A stretch of DNA of 64,000 nt from Stenotrophomonas indicatrix (GCA_041545745.1 CP168152.1:1052001-1116000), one strand, 5' to 3'. Positions 24,236-34,550 are shown, counted from the stretch's first letter. The notes: generated by a model not told the origin, from the sequence alone. Numbers and translations are program-made.

Positions 24236-26518
24236 TCAGAACTTCACGTTCAGTGCCAGGGTGGCCGAACGGCCCGGGGCGATGCTCGCGTAGTGCGAAG
24301 CATAGGCCTTGGTGAAGTAGGTCTTGTCGGCCAGGTTCTGCACGTTCAACTGCAGGCTGATGTTGTCCTGGATCGCGTAGCTGGCCATCGCATCGAAGCG
24401 GGTGTAGCTGGGGATCCACTTGGTGTTGGCGACATCACCGTACTGCTTGTCGGAGTAGTTGGCGCCGGCGCCGACGGTCAGGCCGAACGGGAAGCGGTAG
24501 GTGGTCCACAGGGTGGCGCTGTGCTTGGCGGTGTTCGGGAACACGTTGCCGTTGTACGGCGAGGGCACGTAGATGTTGGACGGGCAGGTACGACCGGACA
24601 CGGCGCAGACGAAGCCGTTGTCCTTCAGTTCCGAATCCAGGTAGGTGTAGCCCCCGTACAGGCTCCAGGCGTCGGTCAACTGGCCGGTGAAGCCCAGTTC
24701 CACACCGTTGATTTCCTTCTTGCCGGCGTTCTGGCTGGTGCCGTTGTCCACGGTCACGCGCGCGTTGTCCATCACGGTGTGGAAGATCGCCGCGGTCAGG
24801 TTCAGGCGGTTGTCGAACAGGTCCCACTTGGTGCCCAGTTCGAGGTTCTTGGTGTCCTGCGGCTTGAGGTCGGCCACGGTTGCGCTCAGGCCATCCGAGC
24901 CATCGCCACCGTCCATGCCAGGTGGGGTGGAGGAGGTGCCGTAGGACAGGTAGATGCTGCCGTTGGCGGTCGGCTTGAAGACGATGCCGGCCTGGTAGTT
25001 CAGGAAGTCATTGTCGTTGCGCACGCGCGTCGGCGCCTTGCCGGCCACCGGGGTGGTCAGGGTGGTGGAGAAGTCGTCGTAACGCAGGCCGACGTTGATC
25101 ATCCACTGCGCGTTCAGTTCGATGGTGTCGAACAGGTAAGCGGACTTGGTCTTGGTGCGCTGCTCGACGTCCAGCGCCTTGTCGCTGCGGTACACCGCAT
25201 GGGTGGCCGCCCACGGATCGTTCGGGTTCGGGTTGTCGAAGCTGGTGCAGTTGTAGCCGGTGGCAGCGCCGGTGGTCGGGCACTTGCTGCTGTTGGTCAG
25301 CGGGTTGCTGGTGCCCGGGGTCATCAGGTAGCTGCCGCGGGTCATCTTTTCATCGCTGTATTCCAGGCCGGCGCTGTAGCTGTGCTTCAGTGCACCGGTC
25401 TGGAACGCACCGGTCAGGCTCAGCTGGTCGGCAAAGCTCTTGACGTCGACGGCGCGGCTGTTGGTACGGCGCCACAAGGTGCCGTAGTTGTTCGGGTTGC
25501 CCTGGCTGTCGTCCGGCTGGGTCCACAGGTAATCGTTGCTGGTGTTGCCCAGGCGCGCGATGTTGCGCAGCTTGTGGTCGCCGAAGTCGTAGCTGCCGTC
25601 CAGGGTGCTGATGTCGGCGCGGGTGCGCTGGAAATCGCGGTCCACCAGGCCGTAGTAGTTGTTGCGGTCGGGCACCATCGGGCGGCCGTCGACCCACTTC
25701 GATACCGGCGCACCGTTCGGGTTGCCATACGGGAAGCCGCCTGCGTCAGGCAGGTCGTCGCTCTGCATGTGGTAGTGGCTGGCGATCAGCTGCGCTGGGC
25801 CGTTCAGGCCGAACGCGATCGACGGCGCGATGCCCCAGCGGCTGACGTTGGCCGCGTCACGACCGGCGATGTCCGACTCGTGCTTCATCAGGTTCAGGCG
25901 CGCGGCGATGCCATCGCCCAGCACGTAGTTGGCATCCACGGTGCCGCGTGCGTAGCTGTCGGTGCCGATGCCCATGCTGGCAGTGGTCTCGTTCTTCAGC
26001 TTCGGGGTCTTGCTGACCAGGTTGAGGCTGCCACCACCGGAGTCACGGCCGCCGTAGGCCGAGCTCGGGCCCTTGACCACTTCCACCTGCTCCAGGTCGA
26101 ACACTTCGCGGGTCTGCGAACCGACGTCGCGCAGGCCATCGACGAACATGTTGCTCTGCGAGTCGAAGCCGCGGATGAAGGGGCGGTCACCGGTCGGGTT
26201 GCCGCCTTCGCCGGCGCCGAAGGTGATGCCCGGAACCATGCGCAGCGCATCCTGCAGGTTGGTCGCACCGGTTTCGGCGATCAGCTTTTCCGAGACGATA
26301 GAGACCGACTTCGGGGTGTCCAGCAGCGCAGCGGTGAACTTCGGCGAGGACGGGTTGAACCAGCTGCCGCGCACCTGGACCTTGTCCAGTTCGGTGGCCT
26401 TGCTGGCGCCGGCGTCGTCGGCCGCCTGTGCGGCCAGCGGCGCGAAGCCGGCGGCGAGGGTGGCGGTGGCCAGTACTGAAACGCGAGGTGCGTACTTGCG
26501 GGTCTTGATGTGGGTCAT
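24236..26518 (-). CDS. TonB-dependent siderophore receptor, PiuA-type
   Basis: 760 residues starting MTHIKTRKYAPRV with signal peptide to about residue 32 (AAQA). The plug shows DTPKSVSIVSEKLIAETGATNLQDALRM (in pieces), PGITFGAGEGGNPTGDRPFIRGFDSQ and VEVVKGPSSAYGGRDSGGGSLNLVSK, the Fiu/PiuA catecholate receptor signature; the barrel ends LALNVKF. In pseudomonads PiuA takes up catecholate-type siderophores and siderophore-conjugated antibiotics (established for the family). Genes for a Sel1 protein and PiuC follow, supporting the PiuA call. Confidence 0.92.
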   Translation of the reverse strand: MTHIKTRKYAPRVSVLATATLAAGFAPLAAQAADDAGASKATELDKVQVRGSWFNPSSPKFTAALLDTPKSVSIVSEKLIAETGATNLQDALRMVPGITFGAGEGGNPTGDRPFIRGFDSQSNMFVDGLRDVGSQTREVFDLEQVEVVKGPSSAYGGRDSGGGSLNLVSKTPKLKNETTASMGIGTDSYARGTVDANYVLGDGIAARLNLMKHESDIAGRDAANVSRWGIAPSIAFGLNGPAQLIASHYHMQSDDLPDAGGFPYGNPNGAPVSKWVDGRPMVPDRNNYYGLVDRDFQRTRADISTLDGSYDFGDHKLRNIARLGNTSNDYLWTQPDDSQGNPNNYGTLWRRTNSRAVDVKSFADQLSLTGAFQTGALKHSYSAGLEYSDEKMTRGSYLMTPGTSNPLTNSSKCPTTGAATGYNCTSFDNPNPNDPWAATHAVYRSDKALDVEQRTKTKSAYLFDTIELNAQWMINVGLRYDDFSTTLTTPVAGKAPTRVRNDNDFLNYQAGIVFKPTANGSIYLSYGTSSTPPGMDGGDGSDGLSATVADLKPQDTKNLELGTKWDLFDNRLNLTAAIFHTVMDNARVTVDNGTSQNAGKKEINGVELGFTGQLTDAWSLYGGYTYLDSELKDNGFVCAVSGRTCPSNIYVPSPYNGNVFPNTAKHSATLWTTYRFPFGLTVGAGANYSDKQYGDVANTKWIPSYTRFDAMASYAIQDNISLQLNVQNLADKTYFTKAYASHYASIAPGRSATLALNVKF

Positions 26519-26605
26519 GGGTAGGTTGGCGATGGCTTGGATAGGGAATGAGCGAGGGCCGGCCAGCACGGCTGGGCGCGCGGCGGCAGGCAGGAGGTGG
26601 GTTCT

Positions 26606-26628
26606 GTAGAGCCGAGCCATGCTCGGCT
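26606..26628 (+). repeat. SMAG repeat GTAGAGCCGAGCC / GCTCGGCT
   Basis: A GTAG-headed palindrome inside the leader between the small ORF and the receptor; the same stem recurs at 46411-46434. Confidence 0.85.
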
Positions 26629-26672
26629 GGCCGGAAACGCAATCAGGCGCACGGCAACGGCCGCAGGACGCC

Positions 26673-27080
26673 TCAGATGGCGAGCGGTGCCGGAGGTGCG
26701 TGGCCGGGATTCAGACGCAGCGAGGGGTCGTGCAGCTGCCAGCGCAGGGCATCGGAGTGCCACAACGGGATGTGGGCCACCAGCGCAGCACGCGGCGGCG
26801 CAGTGCTGGCGCAGGGCGTGCCGCCTTCACCATCCACCGGAGGTTCCGGGGCGGGGGCCGCGTGGTGTGGGCATTCGTCGCCGGAAGGGGCCGGCAGCGG
26901 AGCGACCTGCTCGATATCGTGCAGATGCGCCTGCCAGCCCGCGTTGGCGGCGTGGCCACCGCCGCGTCCTTCGTGCAGCGCCGACCAGCCCAGCAGCAGC
27001 GTCAGCAGTGCGGCCACAAGCAACGGCCACCCTTGACGGGCAAGCTGGCACAGCGTGGCGGTGGGCGCGGACGAAGCCAT
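26673..27080 (-). CDS. Small membrane-anchored hypothetical protein upstream of the PiuA-type receptor
   Basis: 135 residues: one hydrophobic helix near the N-terminus (GWPLLVAALLTLLLGWSAL) then a Pro/His-rich exported part with SGDECPHHAAPAPEP and a lone second Cys. The end is APPAPLAI. No recognised domain; a Cys/His site for metal binding is possible. It is first in the Fur-like controlled leftward unit and 154 bases from the receptor. Its layout mirrors the ORF at 22190-22585 although similarity is weak. Confidence 0.55.
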   Translation of the reverse strand: MASSAPTATLCQLARQGWPLLVAALLTLLLGWSALHEGRGGGHAANAGWQAHLHDIEQVAPLPAPSGDECPHHAAPAPEPPVDGEGGTPCASTAPPRAALVAHIPLWHSDALRWQLHDPSLRLNPGHAPPAPLAI

Positions 27081-27126
27081 GGCGCAGGCGGGGCGTTACG
27101 AAGATGTTACGTAGGATAACATCAAC

Positions 27127-27145
27127 GATAATGATTCGCATGTAC
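27127..27145 (-). promoter_or_regulatory. Fur-box-like site before the piuA unit
   Basis: GATAATGATTCGCATGTAC: the first nine bases match the 19-base Fur consensus perfectly, with 13 matches overall by my count. It lies 46 bases upstream of the small ORF start. Iron-dependent repression of the receptor unit is the expected outcome. Confidence 0.65.
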
Positions 27146-27207
27146 GAGACGGGCAGCCGGTTCCGGGTGGCCCGCAGGGTCCCTGAAAGGCCCCTCAGGC
27201 TGTTCCA

Positions 27208-27230
27208 GTAGATCCACCCCATGGGTGGAT
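27208..27230 (+). repeat. SMAG repeat GTAGATCCACCCC / GGGTGGAT variant
   Basis: Palindrome with compensatory change on both arms (CACCCC with GGGGTG) relative to the common GTAGATCCACGCC form, showing that pairing is conserved. Confidence 0.85.
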
Positions 27231-27240
27231 GCCCCTGGCT

Positions 27241-27573
27241 TCAATCGCGGTCGTCGCGCGTCCACACCGCGTCGTGCTCGCGCTTCACCGGAAACTTCGG
27301 CACCGCCGTGTAGGCAGGCGCACACAGGGCGCGGCCATCACGCACGTCGAAGCGCGCGCCATGCAGCACGCATTCGACGCTGCCTTCGGCGGTGTTGAAC
27401 TCACCCGAGGACAGCTCGAATTCCTCATGCGTGCACTGGTCTTCCAGCGCGTACAGTTCGCCGTCGAGGTTGAACACCACGATCGGCGTACCGGTGACTT
27501 CGTCGAACACGCTCTTCATTTCGCCCGGCAGCAGGTCGGCGCCGGCGCAGACAAAGGTCCAGGCCTCGCTCAC
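27241..27573 (-). CDS. Rieske [2Fe-2S] ferredoxin-type protein
   Basis: 110 residues from a GTG start that overlaps the upstream stop (GTGA). Cluster ligands are visible: Cys47 and His49 in QCTHE, Cys68 and His71 in CVLHG. It is a stand-alone Rieske ferredoxin of the NirD/BphF type. No oxygenase lies nearby, so the electron partner is unknown; it is coupled to the preceding acetyltransferase gene. Cytoplasmic. Confidence 0.92.
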   Translation of the reverse strand: MSEAWTFVCAGADLLPGEMKSVFDEVTGTPIVVFNLDGELYALEDQCTHEEFELSSGEFNTAEGSVECVLHGARFDVRDGRALCAPAYTAVPKFPVKREHDAVWTRDDRD

Positions 27574-28109
27574 GCGGTGGCTCCGGCCAGCGGCTTTTCC
27601 AGGATCTCGAAGCGCAGGTCGTCGCGCTTGGGGATGCCGAAGCGTTCGTCGCCATACGGGAACGGTTTCTTGATGCCGGTGCGCTGGTAGCCGCGGCGCT
27701 CGTAGAAGGCGATCAGTTCGTCGCGCACGTCGATCACCGTCATCTGCATCACCGGCACGTTCCATTCCTGCGCGGCATGGGCTTCGGCGGCGTCCATCAA
27801 CTGCTTGCCGACGCCGCCGCCCTGCTGGGCCGGATCAACCGAGAACATGCCGAAGTAGCCCTTGCCGTCGACGTCGGCGACGTGGGCGCAGGCCACGAGC
27901 TGGCCGTCGCGTTCGGCCAGCAGGATGGTCGATCGCGGACGGTCCAGGTCGCCCTGGATGCCTTCGGCGTCGACGCGGGCGCCGTCCAGCAGGTCGGCTT
28001 CGGTGGTCCAGCCGACGCGGCTGGCGTCGCCACGGTAGGCCGAGGTGACCAGGGTGATCAGGGCGGGGATGTCGGCCGACGTGGCGGCGCGGAAGGTCAG
28101 GGTGCTCAT
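27570..28109 (-). CDS. GNAT family N-acetyltransferase
   Basis: 179 residues with an acetyl-CoA pyrophosphate-binding loop, VDPAQQGGGVGKQLM (Q/R-x-x-G-x-G/A), a preceding GYFGMFSVD strand and a C-terminal FYERRGYQRTGI motif. The substrate is unknown. It overlaps the Rieske gene by 4 bases. It has no motif that narrows the acceptor. Confidence 0.9.
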   Translation of the reverse strand: MSTLTFRAATSADIPALITLVTSAYRGDASRVGWTTEADLLDGARVDAEGIQGDLDRPRSTILLAERDGQLVACAHVADVDGKGYFGMFSVDPAQQGGGVGKQLMDAAEAHAAQEWNVPVMQMTVIDVRDELIAFYERRGYQRTGIKKPFPYGDERFGIPKRDDLRFEILEKPLAGATA

Positions 28110-28156
28110 GGGGGCATTTTAGGTGGGGTGGGGGCGGGCGCAAATGGGGGATTGCC

Positions 28157-28197
28157 GGGGTCGGATCCCTTCTGCGGCGCAGAAGGGCTCTGACCCC
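28157..28197. repeat. GGGGTCGGATCC-type REP palindrome (left outer)
   Basis: Arms GGGGTCGGATCCCTTCTG and CAGAAGGGCTCTGACCCC; two mismatches at fixed positions give polarity. Outer member of the left pair bracketing the RAYT gene. Confidence 0.9.
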
Positions 28198-28262
28198 GGC
28201 GTCTACCGACTCAACGACGGGTCATGGACCGACTGGCACGGGCGCGGAATCGGCAGATGCTC

Positions 28263-28301
28263 GGGGTCAGATCCTCTTGCGCAGCAAAGGGCTCTGACCC
28301 C
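28263..28301. repeat. GGGGTCAGATCC-type REP palindrome (left inner)
   Basis: GGGGTCAGATCC to GGGCTCTGACCCC, 20 bases before the RAYT start codon. Same family as 28157-28197. Confidence 0.9.
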
Positions 28302-28320
28302 TTGGCTTCCGGAGACGCTC

Positions 28321-28971
28321 ATGCCCAGGCCGCGTCGCATCGATGCACCGGGCTACCCGCAACATGTGGTCCAGCGTGGCAACAATCGCCAAGTAGTGTT
28401 CCTCGCTGATGGCGACCGGGTCGCCTATCTGCGCCTGCTGTGTCATCACGCAGACCAGCAGCAATGCCGGGTCCACGCCTATGTGTTGATGAACAACCAT
28501 ATCCATATGCTGGTCACGCCCGATGCTTCCGGCGGGCTGTCGCGGATGATGCAGGCGGTAAATCGTGCCTACGTGCGCCGTGTGAATGATCGGCACGGCC
28601 GCACGGGAACTCTGTGGGAGGGGCGCTTTCACTCGACGCTGGTGGTCACGGATCGCTACCTGCTTGCCTGCCAGCGCTATATCGAACTCAATCCCGTTCG
28701 TGCAGGGATGGTGAAGCATCCCGGGGACTATCGCTGGTCGAGCTATCGGGCAAACGCGGAGGGCAGGACGAATGCACTTCTCGTGCCGCATTCGGCGTTC
28801 GAGTTGATTGCGGCTGAAGTGGATGAGCGGCGCAGGCGCTACGCCGAGTTCATCGAGCAGGGTATTCCTGCGGGTGATCTGGCGGAGATACGTGGAGCGC
28901 TGCAGTCGCAGCGGCGGTGCGCTGGGAAGCTGATGGGGTCAGAGCCCTTTCGCGGTGCGAAAGGGCTCTGA
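28321..28971 (+). CDS. REP-associated tyrosine transposase (RAYT, IS200-like)
   Basis: 216 residues with GGAG 6 bases before the ATG. The Y1-transposase motifs are visible: HVVQRGNNRQVVF, the HUH-type AYVLMNNHIHMLVTP, the LWEGRFHSTLV block and a catalytic Tyr in CQRYIELNPVRAGMV, plus DYRWSSYRA. RAYTs mobilise REP sequences. The last codons (GSEPFRGAKGL and the TGA) are written inside the flanking REP palindrome, so the C-terminus is set by the repeat. Flanking palindromes do not begin with GTAG. Confidence 0.95.
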   Translation: MPRPRRIDAPGYPQHVVQRGNNRQVVFLADGDRVAYLRLLCHHADQQQCRVHAYVLMNNHIHMLVTPDASGGLSRMMQAVNRAYVRRVNDRHGRTGTLWEGRFHSTLVVTDRYLLACQRYIELNPVRAGMVKHPGDYRWSSYRANAEGRTNALLVPHSAFELIAAEVDERRRRYAEFIEQGIPAGDLAEIRGALQSQRRCAGKLMGSEPFRGAKGL

Positions 28972-28975
28972 CCCC
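28935..28975. repeat. Perfect GGGGTCAGAGCC REP palindrome overlapping the RAYT 3' end
   Basis: Arms GGGGTCAGAGCCCTTTCGC and GCGAAAGGGCTCTGACCCC with no mismatch; it contains the RAYT stop codon (CTCTGA). Confidence 0.9.
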
Positions 28976-28991
28976 GGTCTGCCGCTCTGCT

Positions 28992-29029
28992 GGGGTCGGA
29001 TCCCTTTGCGAGCAAAGGGCTCTGACCCC
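28992..29029. repeat. GGGGTCGGATCC REP palindrome (right outer)
   Basis: GGGGTCGGATCCCTTTGC to GCAAAGGGCTCTGACCCC. It lies 10 bases beyond the sufS stop, so it also ends the suf transcript region. Confidence 0.9.
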
Positions 29030-29039
29030 GGCTGAGGGC

Positions 29040-30296
29040 TCAGCCCAGCAACTTCCGCACCTTCGTCAACGCGGTCATGAACCGCTCGATCTCTTCGTGC
29101 GTGTTGTAGAACGCAAGCGAGGCACGGCAGGTCGCCGCCACGCCGTAGTACTGCAGCAGCGGATGCGCGCAGTGCTGGCCGGAACGCACGGCCACGCCTT
29201 CCAAATCCAGCAGCGTGGCCAGGTCGTGCGCGTGCGCGCCGTCGATCAGGAACGACACCACTGCGGCCTTCTCCGGTGCCTCGCCGATGATGCGCAGGCC
29301 ATCCACCCGGCGCAGCTCTTCGGTGAAGTGCGCCAGCAGCTCGGCTTCGCGCGCTTCCACATGGTCCAGGCCGACGTTCTGCAGATAGTCGGCGGCCACG
29401 CCCAGGCCGATGAAGCCGGCGATGTTGGGCGTGCCGGCTTCGAACTTGTGCGGGGCGTCGTTGAACACGGTGCCGTCGAAGCTGACTTCCTTGATCATCT
29501 CTCCGCCGCCCAGGAACGGCGGCATCGCGTCCAGGTGCTCGCGACGGGCCCACAGCGCACCAGTGCCGGTCGGGCCGCACATCTTGTGGCCGGTGATGGC
29601 GTAGAAGTCGCAGCCGATGGCGGTGACATCGACCTTGCGGTGCGGTGCGGCCTGCGAGCCGTCGACTACGGTGACGATGCCGCGCTTGCGCGCTTCGCGG
29701 CAGATCTCGCGCACCGGGTTGATGGTGCCGAGCACGTTGGAGACGTGGGCCACGGCCAGCAGCTTGACCTCGGGGGTCATCGCCGCGCGCAGCGCATCCA
29801 GGTCCAGCGCACCGTCGGGGGTGATCTCGGCCACGCGGATGGTCGCGCCGGTGCGCTGGGCGACCAGCTGCCACGGCACGATGTTGGCGTGATGCTCCAT
29901 GCGCGAAATGAGGATCACGTCGCCAGCCTTCAGCCGCGGCAGGGCCCAGGAGTAGGCAACGAGATTGATCGCGAAGGTGGTGCCGCTGCACAGCACCAGA
30001 TCGTTGCTGCGCACGTTGAGGAAACGGGCCAGCTTGTTGCGCGCGCCCTCATAGGCGTCGGTGGCCTCGGTACCCAGCGCGTGCACCGCACGGCTGACGT
30101 TGGCGTTGTAGCGGCGGTAGAACTCGTCCACCGCGCCGATCACCTGCACTGGCTTCTGGCCGGTGTTGGCGTTGTCGAAATAGACCAGCGGCTTGCCGTG
30201 CACTTCGCGCATCAGCAGCGGGAAGTCCAGGCGCACGCGCGCCCAGTCGGGCGCGTCGGCGGGTGCTTCGATCGGACGCGGGGTGGACAGGTTCAT
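29040..30296 (-). CDS. sufS: Cysteine desulfurase SufS
   Basis: 418-residue PLP enzyme that takes sulfur from cysteine as a persulfide for Fe-S assembly. The PLP lysine lies in AITGHKMCGPTGTG and the persulfide cysteine in RSGQHCAHPLL (type II, SufS-like loop). The N-terminus VRLDFPLLMREVHGKPLVYFDNANT is typical. Start 30296 overlaps sufD by 4 bases. No sufE or sufU is in the window, so its sulfur acceptor must be encoded elsewhere. Confidence 0.97.
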   Translation of the reverse strand: MNLSTPRPIEAPADAPDWARVRLDFPLLMREVHGKPLVYFDNANTGQKPVQVIGAVDEFYRRYNANVSRAVHALGTEATDAYEGARNKLARFLNVRSNDLVLCSGTTFAINLVAYSWALPRLKAGDVILISRMEHHANIVPWQLVAQRTGATIRVAEITPDGALDLDALRAAMTPEVKLLAVAHVSNVLGTINPVREICREARKRGIVTVVDGSQAAPHRKVDVTAIGCDFYAITGHKMCGPTGTGALWARREHLDAMPPFLGGGEMIKEVSFDGTVFNDAPHKFEAGTPNIAGFIGLGVAADYLQNVGLDHVEAREAELLAHFTEELRRVDGLRIIGEAPEKAAVVSFLIDGAHAHDLATLLDLEGVAVRSGQHCAHPLLQYYGVAATCRASLAFYNTHEEIERFMTALTKVRKLLG

Positions 30297-31555
30297 GCCA
30301 CGCCCGCCTCGGCCAGGGCCTTGTCCAGCCGGCGTGCCAGCTGTTCGCGCAGCGCTTCCGGCAGCACCCTCAGCGGCTCGTGGCAGAACGCGGCGCTCAG
30401 CAGCGCTTGTGCCTGGGCCTGCGGCAGGCCGCGCGAACGCAGGTAGAACAGCGCGTTGGCGTCGAGCTGGCCGACGGTGGCACCGTGTGCAGCCTTCACT
30501 TCGTCGGCGTCGATCACCAGCGTCGGCTGGGTATCGATTTCGGCGTCGGCAGACAGCAGCAGATTCTTGTTGGACAGGTTGGCGTCGGTGCCATCGGCGC
30601 CGGCACGGATCTGGATGCCGCCATGGAACACCACGCGGCTGCGGTTCGCCGCCACGCCACGCCACTGCAGCTCGGCGCTGGTGTCGCGGGCGATGTGGTC
30701 GATGCCCAGGCGGGTATCGACGTGGCGACGGCCGTTGCCGAGCAGCACGCCATTGGCGGTCAGCTGGGCGTTGTCGCCCTCCAGGCGCACGTTCAGTTCG
30801 TGGCGGCTGAGCGCTGCACCCAGTTCCAGGTCCACACGGTGGTACTGCGCGTCCTTGGCCAGCACCGCGTCGGTGCGCAGGAAGCTGGTCTGGCGCGCGC
30901 TGCCCGCCTGCACGCGGGCGTGCTTGAGCACCGCATCGCGGGCGACGTGGGCGTGCAGCACGGTGTTGTCCAGGTGCGCCGAATCACCGACGCTGAAGCG
31001 GTGCTCGACCACGCCGAGGCTGGCGCCGGCACGCAGTTCGATCAGGTGGCGATGGTGCCAGGCCAGATCGGTGTCGCCGGCGACGCTGGCGAACACCAGC
31101 TGCAGCGGCGCCTCGACCTGCACGCCGTCGTCCACGCGCAGCACCACGCCTTCATCGGCGAGGGCAGCGTTGAGGCGGGCGAATACTTCGTCACTGCGCT
31201 CATAGCGGCGGCCGAGGAAGCGTACGGCATCCTCGCCAGCGGCCAGTGCGGAGGACAACGTCTCCAGCTGCACGCCGGCCGGCAGGCCCTGCACGTCGCT
31301 CAGCGCGTCGTTGAGGCGGCCATTGACGAAAACCAGGCGCGGCGAGGGAATGTCCTCCAGCACGGCGGCATCCAGCAGCGCCGGCGCCAGCGGAGCAGCC
31401 GCGAAGCTGCGACGCTCCAGCTGGCGCAACGAGGTGTACTTCCAGGTTTCGCTGCGTGCGCCGGGCAGGCCGTCGCGCAGCACGCTGTCGAGCACTTCGC
31501 GGCGCGCATCGCTGCCGCAGAAGGCCTGGGCCATGGAATCGAGCAGGGCGCTCAT
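30293..31555 (-). CDS. sufD: Fe-S cluster assembly scaffold subunit SufD
   Basis: 420 residues of right-handed beta-helix, with SRAGASLGVVEHRFS and DIGD-like ARDTSAELQWRG motifs, and the conserved C-terminal DEVKAAHGATVGQLDANALFYL stretch (in which the His is required in E. coli SufD) followed by RGLPQAQAQALL. It forms the SufBC2D scaffold with SufB and SufC. Overlaps sufC by one base and sufS by four. Confidence 0.95.
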   Translation of the reverse strand: MSALLDSMAQAFCGSDARREVLDSVLRDGLPGARSETWKYTSLRQLERRSFAAAPLAPALLDAAVLEDIPSPRLVFVNGRLNDALSDVQGLPAGVQLETLSSALAAGEDAVRFLGRRYERSDEVFARLNAALADEGVVLRVDDGVQVEAPLQLVFASVAGDTDLAWHHRHLIELRAGASLGVVEHRFSVGDSAHLDNTVLHAHVARDAVLKHARVQAGSARQTSFLRTDAVLAKDAQYHRVDLELGAALSRHELNVRLEGDNAQLTANGVLLGNGRRHVDTRLGIDHIARDTSAELQWRGVAANRSRVVFHGGIQIRAGADGTDANLSNKNLLLSADAEIDTQPTLVIDADEVKAAHGATVGQLDANALFYLRSRGLPQAQAQALLSAAFCHEPLRVLPEALREQLARRLDKALAEAGVA

Positions 31556-32319
31556 CAGACCGCCGCCTCGGGCACGACCCGGTCCTTCAGGAAGTCATAG
31601 CCGTGCGCTTCCAGTTCCAGCGCCAGCTCCGGGCCGCCGCTCTTGACGATGCGGCCATCGGCCAGCACGTGCACCACGTCCGGCTTGATGTAGTCCAGCA
31701 GGCGCTGGTAGTGGGTGATGACCAGGAACGAGCGGTCGGCGCTGCGCAGCGCGTTGACGCCGTCGGCCACGCTCTTCAGTGCATCGATGTCCAGGCCCGA
31801 ATCGGTTTCGTCCAGGATCGCCAACTTCGGCTCGAGCACGGCCAGCTGGAAGATCTCGTTGCGCTTCTTTTCGCCGCCGGAGAAGCCTTCGTTGACGCCA
31901 CGGTGCAGCAGTTCGTCCTTCAGGTGCAGCACGGCCAGCTTCTGCCGTACCAGCTTGAGGAACTGCATGGAATCCAGTTCTTCCTCGCCGCGCGCCTTGC
32001 GCTGTGCATTCAGCGCGGCGCGCAGGAAGTAGGTGTTGTTCACGCCGGGGATTTCCACCGGGTACTGGAACGCCAGGAACAGACCCGCAGCGGCGCGTGC
32101 TTCCGGGTCCTGGTCGAGCAGGTCGACGCCTTCGAACTGCACGCTGCCTTCGCTGACCTCATAGCCGTCACGGCCGGCCAGGACATTGCCCAGGGTGGAC
32201 TTGCCGGCGCCGTTGGGGCCCATGATGGCGTGCACCTGGCCGGGCTTCACTTCCAGGGACAGGCCCTTGAGGATTTCCTTGTCGCCGATGCGGGCGTGGA
32301 GGTTTTCGATCTTCAGCAT
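31555..32319 (-). CDS. sufC: Fe-S assembly ATPase SufC
   Basis: 254-residue ABC-type ATPase of the SufBC2D complex. Walker A is GPNGAGKST, signature GFSGGEKKRNEI, Walker B LAILDETDSGLD with a downstream H-loop VITHYQRLL. No membrane domain. Position between sufB and sufD is the standard order. A 72-base gap separates it from sufB. Confidence 0.97.
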   Translation of the reverse strand: MLKIENLHARIGDKEILKGLSLEVKPGQVHAIMGPNGAGKSTLGNVLAGRDGYEVSEGSVQFEGVDLLDQDPEARAAAGLFLAFQYPVEIPGVNNTYFLRAALNAQRKARGEEELDSMQFLKLVRQKLAVLHLKDELLHRGVNEGFSGGEKKRNEIFQLAVLEPKLAILDETDSGLDIDALKSVADGVNALRSADRSFLVITHYQRLLDYIKPDVVHVLADGRIVKSGGPELALELEAHGYDFLKDRVVPEAAV

Positions 32320-32391
32320 GGTGGGGTTTCCGTGGTGCGGGCCGGGGCCCGCCGGTAAAAAGAATGCGTTGTGCGAGGGCAGTGCGGGCGA

Positions 32392-33867
<1,476 letters not shown>

Positions 33868-33884
33868 GGGGGGCTGCCTACGGA

Positions 33885-34340
33885 TCAGGAGACGACGTCG
33901 ACAGCGATGGTGCGGCGCTGTTCTTCGTCGACAAGGGGAAGAGGGGGCAGGATCTGCGCCAGGCTGACATCGCGCAGGGCCTCGGAGACCACGTCGTTGA
34001 TCAGCCGCCAGCTGCTGCGCGCGCCGCACTTGGGCGCCATGCCGCACTGGTGGTGGTCGTGGCTGCACTCGGTCAGGGCCAACGGCCCTTCCATGGCTTC
34101 GACCACTTCAAACAGCGAGATCTCGATCGATGGACGGGTCAGCCGGTAGCCGCCGCGGACACCGCGCAGGCCTTCGACCAGGCCGGCCTGGGCCAGTGGC
34201 TTGAGCACCTTGCTGACGGTGGGCGGCTCCAGACCGGTGAATTCGGCCAGCTCGGTGGCACTGAGCACCTCGCCCGGACGGGCGGCGAGCACGGTCAGTA
34301 CGACGGTGGCGTAATCGGTGAGCTTGGTGACGCGCAACAT
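33885..34340 (-). CDS. Rrf2-family SUF system regulator (IscR-like)
   Basis: 151 residues with a winged-helix N-terminus ([56 protein letters not shown]) and three cysteines in [20 protein letters not shown], the cluster-binding region of IscR/SufR-like Rrf2 proteins. The His-rich insert between the first two Cys is notable. It precedes sufB and most likely senses Fe-S status to control the operon, including its own promoter. Confidence 0.92.
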   Translation of the reverse strand: MLRVTKLTDYATVVLTVLAARPGEVLSATELAEFTGLEPPTVSKVLKPLAQAGLVEGLRGVRGGYRLTRPSIEISLFEVVEAMEGPLALTECSHDHHQCGMAPKCGARSSWRLINDVVSEALRDVSLAQILPPLPLVDEEQRRTIAVDVVS

Positions 34341-34371
34341 GGGATGCGAGTGGTTCTTAAAGCGGACTGAA

Positions 34372-34400
34372 ATTGTACGCTTTTATTCGCCGGCATCCAA
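34372..34400 (-). promoter_or_regulatory. Sigma70-type promoter of the suf operon
   Basis: On the minus strand TTGGAT (34395-34400), a 17-base spacer and TACAAT (34372-34377), 31 bases before the regulator start codon. The -10 matches 5 of 6 and spacing is optimal. Confidence 0.6.
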
Positions 34401-34550
34401 CCCGGCCATTCAGCGGGCGCTTGGGGCCGGCTGCGGGTCGGCGGCCGAGGGCGGCCGACGGGGCGACATGCTGGGGCATGGGGGTGATTTTCGCAATCAC
34501 CCGGAATGGGCGAGAATCAACGTTCCTTTCGCTGCAAACGTCTCTTGCCG

